Positions 46,047 through 54,707 of a stretch of DNA of 64,000 nt are shown here, in pieces. A model generated the notes under the pieces. It was not told where the DNA came from, did no database searches, and was given only the letters and a program-made list of their open reading frames with translations. This DNA comes from Arthrobacter sp. ES3-54 (GTDB lineage Bacteria; Actinomycetota; Actinomycetes; Actinomycetales; Micrococcaceae), in NCBI RefSeq assembly GCF_029504395.1, contig NZ_JAQFIF010000003.1, forward strand, positions 489,401 through 553,400, in the 5' to 3' direction. Made by a program: the position numbers and the translations under genes. The stretch's first letter is position 1, and the number at the start of each line of letters is the position of its first letter.

Positions 46047-46157
46047 GGCGCTCCTCTCTGAACGTGGTGGCCGGATCGTGACGGCCGGGTCGGATGGCGG
46101 CCCTGTGATTGCCGCCACAGAACCAGTCAGCAAAGAATGCCACAGATTGTCAAAGTT

Positions 46158-46196
46158 TGGCAATCGGTTGTCATTGGCCGCGACACTCGCTAAGCT
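46158..46196 (+). promoter_or_regulatory. Operator-promoter 1 of the glycoside/uronate regulon
   Basis: TGGCAATCGGTTGTCA (46158-46173) is a LacI-type palindrome whose right half is the -35 box TTGTCA (46168-46173). It is followed after 17 bp by TAAGCT (46191-46196). It drives the isomerase-dehydrogenase pair at 46279 and lies 112 bp from the divergent lacI start. Confidence 0.75.
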
Positions 46197-46278
46197 GGGC
46201 CGTAGACCAATTGTGAACTGCGTCACCGCGCTGGAGCCGGAAGCTGCCCGCGGCGGCCGCGTAACCCAGGAGATCCGC

Positions 46279-47127
46279 GTGAGCAAAACACCAACAGCAG
46301 TCTGGTCGCTTTCAGGCTTCGGCGACGAAATAGATCCGGACCCGGCAGTCCAGGCCGCCGTGCTGCTGGCACTGGGCGCAAGCCATATCGAGGTGCGCAG
46401 CGCTTGGGGCACCAATGTCTCCGAGTTGGAGCCCGAACAGGTGGCCCGGCTCAAGGAAATCCTGGATGAGAAGGGCCTCAAGGTCTCGGCCGTGGCCAGC
46501 CCCATCGGCAAGGTGGACGTGAGCCTGCCGGTGGAGCATGAACTGGCAAGGCTCCGCCAGATCATCTCAGTGGCCAAGGGGCTGGAGGCAAAGTACGTCC
46601 GGATCTTCTCCTTTTACCGGCCCGAAGGCCGCAGCGCGGGCGACATCCGCGAGGACGTCCTGGTCCGCATGGGCGCCCTTGCGGCGCTCGCCGAGGAATC
46701 CGGCGTCGTGCTCCTGCATGAAAATGAAAAGGGCATCTACGGCGATACGCCGCAGCGCGTGCTGGACATCATGGAGTCCGTGAACTCGCCCGCGCTCCGC
46801 ATCGCGTGGGACAACGCCAACTTCGTCCAGGTGGGCGTCAAGCCCTACACCGAGGGCTACGCCATGCTGCGCCCCTACTTGGCGTACTTCCAGGTCAAGG
46901 ACGCGCTCGCCACCAGCGGGGAAGTGGTCCCCTCCGGCGAGGGCGATGGCGAGCTTGACGCCACCATCGCCGCCCTCAAGGCGGACGGGTACGCCGGCTT
47001 CGCCTCGCTGGAACCCCACCTGGCCAGCGCCCACGAACTCGGCGGCTTCTCGGGCCCGGTGGCCTTCGGCACCGCGGCCCGCGCCTTCGCCGCGCTGGCC
47101 GCGAAGAACCAGATCGAACTCGTCTAG
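46279..47127 (+). CDS. Sugar phosphate isomerase/epimerase-type TIM barrel protein, module A
   Basis: A 282-residue xylose-isomerase-like TIM barrel. GTG 46279 follows AGGAG. Barrel features are SLSGFGDEIDPDPAVQ, ALGASHIEVRSAWGTNV (metal-site Glu), LKVSAVASPIGKVD, VVLLHENEKGIYGD (His/Glu), LRIAWDNANFVQVG (Asp), YFQVKDALA (where the usual His before x-Lys-Asp is Gln-Val) and GFASLEPHLAS (Glu). Such proteins epimerise or cleave oxidised sugars with a divalent metal. It is followed 51 bp later by a Gfo/Idh/MocA dehydrogenase, a pairing repeated at 53821-55874. Confidence 0.85.
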   Translation: MSKTPTAVWSLSGFGDEIDPDPAVQAAVLLALGASHIEVRSAWGTNVSELEPEQVARLKEILDEKGLKVSAVASPIGKVDVSLPVEHELARLRQIISVAKGLEAKYVRIFSFYRPEGRSAGDIREDVLVRMGALAALAEESGVVLLHENEKGIYGDTPQRVLDIMESVNSPALRIAWDNANFVQVGVKPYTEGYAMLRPYLAYFQVKDALATSGEVVPSGEGDGELDATIAALKADGYAGFASLEPHLASAHELGGFSGPVAFGTAARAFAALAAKNQIELV

Positions 47128-47178
47128 TTGAGCTCATTTAGCAGGAATGCACCACCACTAAGAAGTAGGGAGCTCCGG

Positions 47179-48186
47179 ATGCCAAAGGCGGCAATCATCG
47201 GCTGCGGCGACGTGTCGATCGTTCACTTTGAAGCACTTGCAGGGATGGACGACGCCGAATTGGTGGCCGTCTGTGACACGGATCCGGGGCGCAGGGCCGC
47301 GGCGCAGGAGGCTCACGGGGTCCCCGGCTTCGAGGACTTCCGCGACATGCTCGAGGCGGCCGCCCCGGACGTCGTGCACATCACCACCCCGCATCACGAG
47401 CATGCAGCAATCGCCATCGAATGCCTGCGCCGCGGCGTCCATGTGGTGCTGGAAAAGCCCCTGGCGCACACCCTGGCCGAGGGCGAAAGGCTGCTGGCCG
47501 CTGCTGCTGACAGCCCGGCGAAAATTGGCCTGTGCTTCCAAAACCGCTACAACGCCCCGGTGCAGGAAATGCGCCGGCTGCTGGACTCCGGGGAACTCGG
47601 CAGCGTGCTCGGGGCCTCTGCCACGGTCATGTGGCACCGGCAGCCCGACTACTATCTGAGCCGGCCCTGGCGCGGAAGCTGGGGCGAGGGCGGCGGCGGC
47701 CTGATGATGAACCAGGCCATCCACACCGTTGACCTGCTGCAATGGTTGGTAGGCGACGTCGTCGAGCTCGCCGGCAGCGCCTCGACCCATGCGCTGGCAG
47801 AGGCAATCGAGGTGGAGGACACGGCGGAGTTTGCCGCGCTCCACAGCAACGGCGCGCGCAGCGTCTTCTACGCCACGCTCGCCAACTCGCTCAACGCACC
47901 GGTCACCCTGGACATCAGCACCGAGACGGCAACACTGAGTCTGCGCGGGGACCTGACCGTCACTTACGAGGACGGACGCAGCGAGGTGGTACGGGAACGC
48001 GCCAGTGGCTCGGGCGGGCGTTCCTACTGGGGTGTTTCCCACGCCCTGCTGATCGCAGACTTCTATGCCGGACTCGCGCAGCCGGGCCCGTTCTGGATTG
48101 ACGCCGCCGAAGGGGCGAAGTCGCTGCGGATCGTGAAGGACCTCTACCGGCAGTCCTACCCGGGCTCTGAGGAAAAAGTGTCCTAA
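47179..48186 (+). CDS. Gfo/Idh/MocA-family oxidoreductase, module A
   Basis: A 335-residue NAD(P)-dependent sugar dehydrogenase. The N-terminal Rossmann fold is MPKAAIIGCGDVSIVHFEALAG. The family EKP motif is VHVVLEKPLAHTLAEGE (Lys about 95). The C-terminal domain carries GEGGGGLMMNQAIHTVDLLQWLVGD, with the catalytic His/Asp pair in HTVD (about 175). The gene could start 17 codons upstream, but ATG 47179 follows GGGAG and gives a normal nucleotide-binding start. It probably oxidises a sugar C3 or inositol-like hydroxyl for the neighbouring TIM-barrel enzyme. Confidence 0.88.
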   Translation: MPKAAIIGCGDVSIVHFEALAGMDDAELVAVCDTDPGRRAAAQEAHGVPGFEDFRDMLEAAAPDVVHITTPHHEHAAIAIECLRRGVHVVLEKPLAHTLAEGERLLAAAADSPAKIGLCFQNRYNAPVQEMRRLLDSGELGSVLGASATVMWHRQPDYYLSRPWRGSWGEGGGGLMMNQAIHTVDLLQWLVGDVVELAGSASTHALAEAIEVEDTAEFAALHSNGARSVFYATLANSLNAPVTLDISTETATLSLRGDLTVTYEDGRSEVVRERASGSGGRSYWGVSHALLIADFYAGLAQPGPFWIDAAEGAKSLRIVKDLYRQSYPGSEEKVS

Positions 48187-48387
48187 CCGGACGCGGCTAC
48201 GCAGTGTGAGCAACGCCGCGTGCGGACTTCCTGTTGCACTGCACCACTGCCCGGTTGAACGGCTGCCCGACTGGATGGCTGCCCGACGGCGCTTCCCGGG
48301 GCGCCCTGCAGCACTGAGTGCGGGCTGCCGGCGCGCCCTCCAGCCGCCCAGCCACAGCCCCCTTGCCGCAATAATTCAAAAAGGTTA

Positions 48388-48426
48388 TGACAACCGGTTG
48401 CCAGATATGGCAACCCAACGTACGCT
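48388..48426 (+). promoter_or_regulatory. Operator-promoter 2 (dipeptide-type ABC operon)
   Basis: TGACAACCGGTTGCCA (48388-48403) has a fully symmetric core. Its right half TTGCCA (48398-48403) is the -35 box and TACGCT (48421-48426) follows at 17 bp. The predicted transcript starts near 48433, just before the hairpin at 48437. This interval, 48187-48516, otherwise holds no gene. Confidence 0.78.
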
Positions 48427-48436
48427 GAACCCACAA

Positions 48437-48466
48437 GCGGCAATGTGGCCCAAGCCACATTGCCGC
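48437..48466 (+). ncRNA. Perfect 13-bp hairpin in the ABC operon leader
   Basis: GCGGCAATGTGGC (48437-48449), loop CCAA, and GCCACATTGCCGC (48454-48466) are perfectly complementary. The hairpin lies at the predicted 5' end of the mRNA and 50 nt before the binding-protein ATG, with no T-run. It could protect the 5' end from RNase or act as an attenuator or protein-binding RNA. Confidence 0.6.
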
Positions 48467-48516
48467 CGCCATGGTCCGAAGCAACGGACCCGTCAAGCGA
48501 TCCAAAGGAGCCAACA

Positions 48517-50046
48517 ATGAAGTTCGGTCGCCAGGCAGCAGCTGCTGCCCTCATCCTCAGCGCGTCCCTCGCGCTCACCGCCTGTGGCGGCGGCGCTACA
48601 GCAGGCGGCGCCGCCGCAGGCACCGCGGCCACGTCCCTGACGCTGGGCACCATCCAGGACGTGCGGTCCTGGGATCCGGCCCAGGCCCATGTGGGCCACG
48701 TCCTCCAGCCGTACCAGGCCGTCTACGACACCCTGATCCTGCGCGAGCCGGATGGAAAGCTCAGCCCCATGCTGGCGACGGCCTGGAAGTACAACGCAGC
48801 CAGCACCAAGCTGACGGTGGACCTGCGCACGGACGTCACGTTCAGCGACGGCGCCAAGTTCGACGCCGAGGCCGCCAAAGCCAACATGGACCACTTCAAG
48901 AAGGCCAACGGCCCACAGATGGCCCAGCTCAACGCGGTCAAAGACGTGGCCGTTGTGGACGCCGACACCATCGACATCAACCTCACCGCCCCGGACCCGG
49001 CCCTGGAATACTTCCTCAGCCAGGCGGCCGGCCTGATGGGCAGCCCCAAGGCGCTCGGAACCGACGCCATCAAGACCGAACCGGTGGGCTCCGGCCCGTA
49101 CGTGATGGACAAGGCAGCGTCGGTCAAGGATTCCCAGACCGTATTCACGGCCCGCAAGGATTACTGGAACAAGGATCTGCAGAAGTACTCCAAGCTCACC
49201 TTCAAGATCCTGACCGATCTCACCGCCCGCACCAACGCCCTGGTCTCCGGCCAGGTGGATGCGACGATCCTGGATCCCAAGAACGGCAAGCAGGCCGAGG
49301 GCGCCAAGATGAAGCTGGCCGCCAACGAGGTCGACTGGCAGGGGCTGCTCCTCTTGGACCGGGACGGTGCCAAGAACCCGGCGCTGCAAAACCTCAAGGT
49401 CCGCCAGGCGATCAACTACGCCTTTGACCGCAAGACCATCCTGGACCAGGTCATGCTGGGCCAGGGCACCCCGACGTCGCAGCCGTTCGGCAAGGCCAGC
49501 GGGGCCTGGTCCGAAGGGCTGGAGAACTACTACAGCTACGATCCGGCCAAGGCCAAGCAGCTCCTCAAGGAAGCCGGCTTTGAAAGCGGCGTCACCCTGG
49601 AAATCCCGAGCGTCCCCGGTTTCGAAACCCAGATTTCGGTTGTCCAGCAGCAGCTGGCAGACGTGGGCATCACCCTGAAGGTGGGTGCCGCGCTGACAAA
49701 CACCTTCACGTCCGATGTCGCGGCCCAGAAGTACACCACCATGTACTTCTCCCTCTTCCAGGGTGAGCCGACGGTTGCCATCAACCAGATCATCTCCACC
49801 AAGGCGCTCTACAACCCGTTCAAGAACGCGACGCCGGAGCTGGACGCCAAGATTGAGGCCGTGCGCGCTGGCGGCGCCGACGCCGGCAAGCTGGCCCAGG
49901 AGGTCAACAAGTACGTGGTGGAGCAGGCCTGGTTCGCGCCGCTGTTCCGGGTCAACCAGATGTATTACCACAACGCCAAGGTGAACGTGACGCCGCAGAT
50001 CCAGCAGGCCGTTCCTTCCATCTACAACTACTCACCGGCCAAGTAG
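48517..50046 (+). CDS. Dipeptide/oligosaccharide-type ABC substrate-binding lipoprotein
   Basis: A 509-residue SBP family 5 (DppA/OppA-like) lipoprotein. The signal peptide AAAAALILSASLALTAC ends in a lipobox LTAC, followed by a Gly/Ala linker. Fold markers are DVRSWDPAQAHVGHVLQPYQAVYDTLILREPDGKLSPMLATAWKYNAASTKLTVDLRTDVTFSDGAKFDAE, EPVGSGPYVMD and VRQAINYAFDRKTILDQVMLG. AAAGGAG serves ATG 48517. Family 5 binders take peptides, nickel, or oligosaccharides in sugar loci; the sugar genes on both sides favour an oligosaccharide or glycoside (inference). It is the first gene of a four-gene importer operon. Confidence 0.9.
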   Translation: MKFGRQAAAAALILSASLALTACGGGATAGGAAAGTAATSLTLGTIQDVRSWDPAQAHVGHVLQPYQAVYDTLILREPDGKLSPMLATAWKYNAASTKLTVDLRTDVTFSDGAKFDAEAAKANMDHFKKANGPQMAQLNAVKDVAVVDADTIDINLTAPDPALEYFLSQAAGLMGSPKALGTDAIKTEPVGSGPYVMDKAASVKDSQTVFTARKDYWNKDLQKYSKLTFKILTDLTARTNALVSGQVDATILDPKNGKQAEGAKMKLAANEVDWQGLLLLDRDGAKNPALQNLKVRQAINYAFDRKTILDQVMLGQGTPTSQPFGKASGAWSEGLENYYSYDPAKAKQLLKEAGFESGVTLEIPSVPGFETQISVVQQQLADVGITLKVGAALTNTFTSDVAAQKYTTMYFSLFQGEPTVAINQIISTKALYNPFKNATPELDAKIEAVRAGGADAGKLAQEVNKYVVEQAWFAPLFRVNQMYYHNAKVNVTPQIQQAVPSIYNYSPAK

Positions 50047-50052
50047 GACACC

Positions 50053-50994
50053 ATGATCAGGTTCATTGCGAAACGGCTGGGCAGCGGGCTGGTGGTGCTG
50101 TTTGTTGTCTCGGCGCTCACCTTCTTCCTGCTGTATATCTCCAGCGGGAGCATCGCCAGGAATATCCTGGGCGACCAGGCCACCGCTGAACAGGTGGCGC
50201 TGAAGGAACAGGAGCTGGGTCTGGACCAGCCGCTGCTGACCCGCTACCTCGCCTGGGTGGCTGATGCCCTCAGCGGAAACCTTGGCGCTTCCTGGTTCAC
50301 TTCGGAGCCGGTGGCCAACTCCCTGGCCAGCCGGATTCCGGTGACCATGACCATGGTTTTCACCGCAATGATCCTGATCGCAATTTGTGCCGCCCTCATT
50401 GGTGTTCTTGCCGCGGTCAAGCGTGGCTGGGTGGACAGGGTGGTCCAGGTTGGCGCCATCATCGGCGACTCCATTCCGGGATTCGTGATCGGCGTCATCC
50501 TGGTCACCATCCTGGCCATCCAGCTGGGTCTCTTCCCGGCCACCAGCACCATTTCCCCGGAAGCCGGGGCCGACGCGTGGGTCTATTCCATGTCGCTGCC
50601 GGTGATTGCCTTGTTGATCAACGGCGTCACCGGAGGCGCGCAGCAGATCCGCAGCGCCGTCATCAAACAACTCGAGCGGGACTATGTCCGCACCCTGCGC
50701 AGCCGCGGGATCGGCGAGCGCGAGATCCTGTTCAAGCATGTGCTCCGCAGCGCCGCTCCGGCCGGCCTGACCGTGCTGAGCCTGCAGTTGATCGGCATGC
50801 TCGGCGGTGTGGTGATCATCGAACAGATCTTCGCCCTCCCCGGCATGGGGCCGCTGGCGGTCGCCGCAACTGGCCAGTCGGATCTTCCGGTGGTGATGGG
50901 CGTCGTGATGTACACGGTGGTCGTCGTGATCGTGGTGAACCTGCTGGTGGACATTCTCAATGGCTGGCTCAACCCGAAGGTACGTGTGTCATGA
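50053..50994 (+). CDS. ABC transporter permease (DppB type)
   Basis: A 313-residue membrane protein. The N-terminal helix MIRFIAKRLGSGLVVLFVVSALTFFLLYIS has the DppB-type R-L-x-S-G-L start. A periplasmic loop (ARNILGDQATAEQVALKEQELGLDQPLLTRYLAWVADALSGNLGASW) follows, then five more helices with the EAA-like loop RSAVIKQLERDYVRTLRSRGIGEREILFKHVLRSAAPA (about 197-234). It lies 6 nt after the binding-protein gene and overlaps the next gene by 4 nt. Confidence 0.92.
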   Translation: MIRFIAKRLGSGLVVLFVVSALTFFLLYISSGSIARNILGDQATAEQVALKEQELGLDQPLLTRYLAWVADALSGNLGASWFTSEPVANSLASRIPVTMTMVFTAMILIAICAALIGVLAAVKRGWVDRVVQVGAIIGDSIPGFVIGVILVTILAIQLGLFPATSTISPEAGADAWVYSMSLPVIALLINGVTGGAQQIRSAVIKQLERDYVRTLRSRGIGEREILFKHVLRSAAPAGLTVLSLQLIGMLGGVVIIEQIFALPGMGPLAVAATGQSDLPVVMGVVMYTVVVVIVVNLLVDILNGWLNPKVRVS

Positions 50995-52862
50995 GCGATT
51001 CCGTAGAAACGGCGGCAGCCGCCGCCTCCACGCCCGCCGTTCCAACGGGGCAGAGCGGAACGGTGGTCCGTTCCACCGTCATCCGCCGCCTGTTCAGGAA
51101 CCCCCTGGGCCTCGTTGCCATGACGATCCTGCTGGCGATTTCGCTGCTGGCTATCCTGGCTCCGGTCCTGGCCCCCTTTGACCAGAACTACGCCAACATC
51201 GCCAAGACCCTCGCCGCTCCGGACTCCGTCAACATCCTGGGAACGGACAGTGCCGGGCGCGATGTCTGGAGCCGTTTGCTGTTCGGCGCGCAGCTGACCC
51301 TGCTTTCGGCCCTGCTCTGCGCCGGCGTGGCCATTGCCATCGGGCTGCCGGCGGGCCTGATCGCCGGCTACTACGCCGGCAAGTTCGAGGCGGTCTCCAA
51401 CTGGGTGGTCAGCATCCTCATGAGCCTCCCCGGCCTGATCGTGCTGCTGACCATCCGGGCGGCATTCGGCCCTTCGGTCTGGATGTCCATGATCGCCTTC
51501 GGCATCCTGATCAGCCCGTCCTACTTCCGGCTGACCCGCACGGCCGTCCAGTCGGTGCGCAACGAGCTGTATGTGGACGCCGCACGGGTCTCCGGTTTGT
51601 CGGACCTCAGCATCATCGCCCGGCACATCTTCTCTGTGGTCCGGGCCCCCATCATCATCCAGACCGCGGCCATTGCCGGTGTGGCCATCGCCATCCAGTC
51701 CGGACTCGAGTTCCTCGGCCTGGGCGATCCCACCAAGGCGACCTGGGGCGTCATGCTCTCGGAGGGCTTCAAGAACGTCTACCTGACCCCGACGCTGCTG
51801 TTCTGGCCGGCGTTGGCCATGGCGCTGACCATTGGCGGCCTGGTCCTGCTGGGCAACGCCATCCGCGATGCCCTGGAAGACGGCGAAAAGATCAAGCACC
51901 GCAAACAGGCGGCAACCTCGGTTAAGGGCCCTCTTGCGGGCCCGACGCCGGCGCGCCTCCCCGCGCGCCCGTCGCGGAAGTCTGTGGCCGCCGTCGACCT
52001 CGGAACCGAACACCATCTGGTCAAGGTGACCAATCTCGGCGTCGGTTATCCCCAAGCGGACGGTTCCATCAAGAAGGTCGTTGACGATGTCTCCTTCCAC
52101 GTGGACCGCGGCGAGTTCCTGGGCATCGTGGGCGAATCCGGCTCGGGCAAGTCCCAGACCGCTTTCTCCATCCTTGGGCTGCTGCCGGAGAACGCCCGCG
52201 TTGTGGGCGGGTCCATCCAGTTCGACGGCAACTACACCGTGGCCCCGGGCGAGGAACGCGTCAGCCAGGAGCGCCTGTCCAAACTCCGCGGCAAACGGAT
52301 TTCCTACATTCCGCAGGAGCCCATGAGCAACCTGGATCCCGCCTTCACCATCGGCTACCAGCTGGTCACCCCCATGGTGCGCGTCCTCGGGATTTCCAAG
52401 GCCGAGGCCAGGCAGCGGGCGCTGAAGCTGCTTGCCGACGTCGGAATCGTCAGCCCGGACCGGACCTTCAACGCCTACCCGCACGAGGTCTCCGGCGGCA
52501 TGGCCCAGCGGGTGCTGATCGCCGGAGCCATCAGCTGCGAGCCGGACCTGGTGATCGCCGACGAGCCCACCACGGCCCTGGATGTCACGGTGCAGGCGGA
52601 CGTGCTGGACCTGCTCCGCGAGCTCCAGCGGCGCCTGAACATCGGCGTCATCCTGGTGACCCACAACTTCGGGGTGGTGGCGGACCTCTGTGACCGTGTG
52701 GCCGTCATGCAGAACGGCCGGCTCGTGGAGGAAGGACCCGTCCGCGACATCCTCCGCAATCCGCAGGAACCCTACACGCAGAGACTGTTGGCGTCGATGC
52801 TTGAAGGCAAGGAACCCATGTCCATGCTCGTTTCCCCCCGGCCGAAGGAGCCAGTCGCATGA
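50991..52862 (+). CDS. Fused ABC permease (DppC) and ATPase (DppD)
   Basis: A 623-residue fusion starting at an ATGA overlap. The N-terminal half (about 1-305) is a DppC-type permease: RLFRNPLGLVAMTILLAISLLAILAPVL, ILGTDSAGRDVWSRLLFGAQLTLLS and an EAA region NELYVDAARVSGLSDLSIIARHIFSVV. A Pro/Ala/Arg linker (PLAGPTPARLPARPSRKS, about 312-330) joins it to an ATPase with Walker A GIVGESGSGKSQTAF, Q-loop YIPQEPMSNLDP, signature EVSGGMAQRVLIA and Walker B DLVIADEPTTALD. DppC and DppD are usually separate proteins. The reading frame is continuous across the join. Confidence 0.9.
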   Translation: MSDSVETAAAAASTPAVPTGQSGTVVRSTVIRRLFRNPLGLVAMTILLAISLLAILAPVLAPFDQNYANIAKTLAAPDSVNILGTDSAGRDVWSRLLFGAQLTLLSALLCAGVAIAIGLPAGLIAGYYAGKFEAVSNWVVSILMSLPGLIVLLTIRAAFGPSVWMSMIAFGILISPSYFRLTRTAVQSVRNELYVDAARVSGLSDLSIIARHIFSVVRAPIIIQTAAIAGVAIAIQSGLEFLGLGDPTKATWGVMLSEGFKNVYLTPTLLFWPALAMALTIGGLVLLGNAIRDALEDGEKIKHRKQAATSVKGPLAGPTPARLPARPSRKSVAAVDLGTEHHLVKVTNLGVGYPQADGSIKKVVDDVSFHVDRGEFLGIVGESGSGKSQTAFSILGLLPENARVVGGSIQFDGNYTVAPGEERVSQERLSKLRGKRISYIPQEPMSNLDPAFTIGYQLVTPMVRVLGISKAEARQRALKLLADVGIVSPDRTFNAYPHEVSGGMAQRVLIAGAISCEPDLVIADEPTTALDVTVQADVLDLLRELQRRLNIGVILVTHNFGVVADLCDRVAVMQNGRLVEEGPVRDILRNPQEPYTQRLLASMLEGKEPMSMLVSPRPKEPVA

Positions 52863-53734
52863 GCACCACCGAAAGCGCACCGCTGCTCGCCGTGGACCAG
52901 TTGGTGGTGGAGTACCCCAGCAAGAAGTTCCGGGCAAAGCCCTTCCGCGCCCTGACGGACATCAACATCACCATCGGCCGGGGCGAGACCCTCGGCCTGG
53001 TGGGGGAGTCTGGGTCCGGCAAGACGACCCTGGGCCGCGCCATCCTGGGGCTGGCACCGGTGACCGGCGGGAAGATCAGCTTCGACGGCAAGGACATCAG
53101 CCACGCCAGCCGCAAGGACCGGCGGGTCCTGAGCCGGGACCTGCAGGTGGTTTTCCAGGATCCGTACACCTCGCTGAACCCCGCACTGGAGATCGGCGAC
53201 ATCCTCGCCGAGCCACTGGGGGTGCAGGGCATGGATGCCGCGGCGGCCAAAAAGCGCGTGAAGGAACTGCTGGACCAGGTGGGGCTGCCCTCCGACGCCA
53301 TCAACCGGCTGCCGCGCGAGTTCAGTGGCGGGCAGCGCCAGCGCGTGGCGATCGCCCGCGCCCTGGCCCTCGCGCCCAAGCTGATTGTCTGCGATGAGCC
53401 GGTCAGCGCCCTGGACCTCTCCACCCAGGCCCGCGTGCTGGACCTGTTCCTGCAGATCCAGAAGGACACCGGCGTGTCCTACCTCTTCGTCTCGCACGAC
53501 CTCGACGTCGTCCGGCACATCAGCCACCGCGTCGCCGTGATGTATCACGGGGAGATCGTCGAACAAGGCCCGGCCGGCGTGGTCACCACCGACCCCGACC
53601 ACCCCTACACCCAGCGGCTGCTGCTCGCCTCCCCGGTCCCGGACCCGGACCGGCAGGAACAGCGCCGAGCGGACCGGCACCGCCTGCTCGAAACGCAGCG
53701 GATGCAGCACGAACAAGCGGGCGTCCTCGCCTGA
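52859..53734 (+). CDS. ABC transporter ATP-binding protein (DppF type)
   Basis: A 291-residue ATPase overlapping the fusion gene by ATGA. Motifs are Walker A LVGESGSGKTTLGRAIL (about 46-60), Q-loop VVFQDPYTSLNPALEIGDIL, signature EFSGGQRQRVAIARALAL (about 157), Walker B KLIVCDEPVSALD and H-loop LFVSHDLDVV. The C-terminal oligopeptide-transporter extension (TDPDHPYTQRLLLASPVPDPDRQEQRR) is partly present. It forms a heterodimer with the ATPase half of the 50991 protein. A hairpin overlaps its stop codon. Confidence 0.93.
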   Translation: MSTTESAPLLAVDQLVVEYPSKKFRAKPFRALTDINITIGRGETLGLVGESGSGKTTLGRAILGLAPVTGGKISFDGKDISHASRKDRRVLSRDLQVVFQDPYTSLNPALEIGDILAEPLGVQGMDAAAAKKRVKELLDQVGLPSDAINRLPREFSGGQRQRVAIARALALAPKLIVCDEPVSALDLSTQARVLDLFLQIQKDTGVSYLFVSHDLDVVRHISHRVAVMYHGEIVEQGPAGVVTTDPDHPYTQRLLLASPVPDPDRQEQRRADRHRLLETQRMQHEQAGVLA

Positions 53735-53744
53735 GGACGCCCGC
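53717..53744 (+). terminator. Hairpin over the DppF-type stop codon
   Basis: GCGGGCGTCCTC (53717-53728) and GAGGACGCCCGC (53733-53744) form a perfect 12-bp stem with loop GCCT that covers the stop at 53732-53734. No T-run follows, so it may be a processing or stability element between the importer genes and the module B enzymes rather than a full terminator. Confidence 0.55.
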
Positions 53745-53820
53745 CCAAACCGAACACGACAGCAAGCGAACACAACGGCCGGCTTCCCCTGGGGAATCTG
53801 GCAGGCAACGGAGGAAAAGC

Positions 53821-54690
53821 GTGGCAACAACAGCCAAAATTGGCGTGCAGGCGATGATGCTGAAGGACAGCTTCGCCGAACTCGGGGCGTTCGAGACGCT
53901 CCGGAAGGTCAACGCGATCGGCTACAACGCCGTCGAAGTCTCCCAGATCCCCATGACAGCGGAGAACGTGGCGGAACTCGACCGCGCGCAGACCGAACTC
54001 GGCATGGACGTGGCCGCCCTCTCCGTCGCCATGGAAACCCCCAAGGGCATGCCCGGCGATTCCCTGAAGGACCACTTCGACAAGATCGTTGAGGACGCCA
54101 AGCGGCTGGACACGACGCTCCTGCGGATCGGCATGCTGCCGTTCCCCGCCATGAAATCGATCGACGCCATGGTGGACTTTGCCAAGCAGGCCAACGACTA
54201 CGCCGGGCGCCTGGCCGAGCACGGGATCGGCCTGTACTACCACAACCACCACATCGAGTTCGCGAAGTTTGACGGCACCTACATGCTGGACATCATCGCC
54301 GCGAACTCCCCGGCCATGGGCCTGGAAATCGATGTCCACTGGGTGCAGCGCGGCGGCCTGGACCCGGTCCGGGCGCTGCAGAAGTACGCCGGCCGCACGG
54401 CCATGGTGCACCTGAAGGACTACCGGATCGGCCAGCTCCCCGAGCGCGCATTCGGGCTGCTGGAAACCGGGGACTTCAAGGGCTTCATGGCCGAGTTCAA
54501 GGACGTGGTCCAGTTCGCCGAGGTGGGCGAAGGCAACCTGGACTTCCCGTCCATCATCCCGGCCGCCCAGGCCGCCGGCGCCCGGTACCTGCTCGTGGAG
54601 CAGGACGAACTTTACGGTCGCACGGTGTGGGACGCACTGCAGACCTCCTACGACAACCTCGTGGCCATGGGCCACTCCAACCTCTTCTAG
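53821..54690 (+). CDS. Sugar phosphate isomerase/epimerase-type TIM barrel protein, module B
   Basis: A 289-residue TIM barrel starting at GTG 53821 behind ACGGAGGAAAAGC. Metal-site residues appear in IGYNAVEVSQIPM (Glu), IGLYYHNHHIEFAKF (His/Glu), MGLEIDVHWVQRGG (Asp/His), TAMVHLKDYRIG (His) and YLLVEQDELYG (Glu), so the site looks complete, unlike module A at the VKDA position. Closely related proteins act on keto-sugars or inosose. It is only moderately similar to the 46279 protein. Paired with the next gene, 17 bp downstream. Confidence 0.88.
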   Translation: MATTAKIGVQAMMLKDSFAELGAFETLRKVNAIGYNAVEVSQIPMTAENVAELDRAQTELGMDVAALSVAMETPKGMPGDSLKDHFDKIVEDAKRLDTTLLRIGMLPFPAMKSIDAMVDFAKQANDYAGRLAEHGIGLYYHNHHIEFAKFDGTYMLDIIAANSPAMGLEIDVHWVQRGGLDPVRALQKYAGRTAMVHLKDYRIGQLPERAFGLLETGDFKGFMAEFKDVVQFAEVGEGNLDFPSIIPAAQAAGARYLLVEQDELYGRTVWDALQTSYDNLVAMGHSNLF

Positions 54691-54707
54691 ACAGGGAGAA
54701 TCACCAC

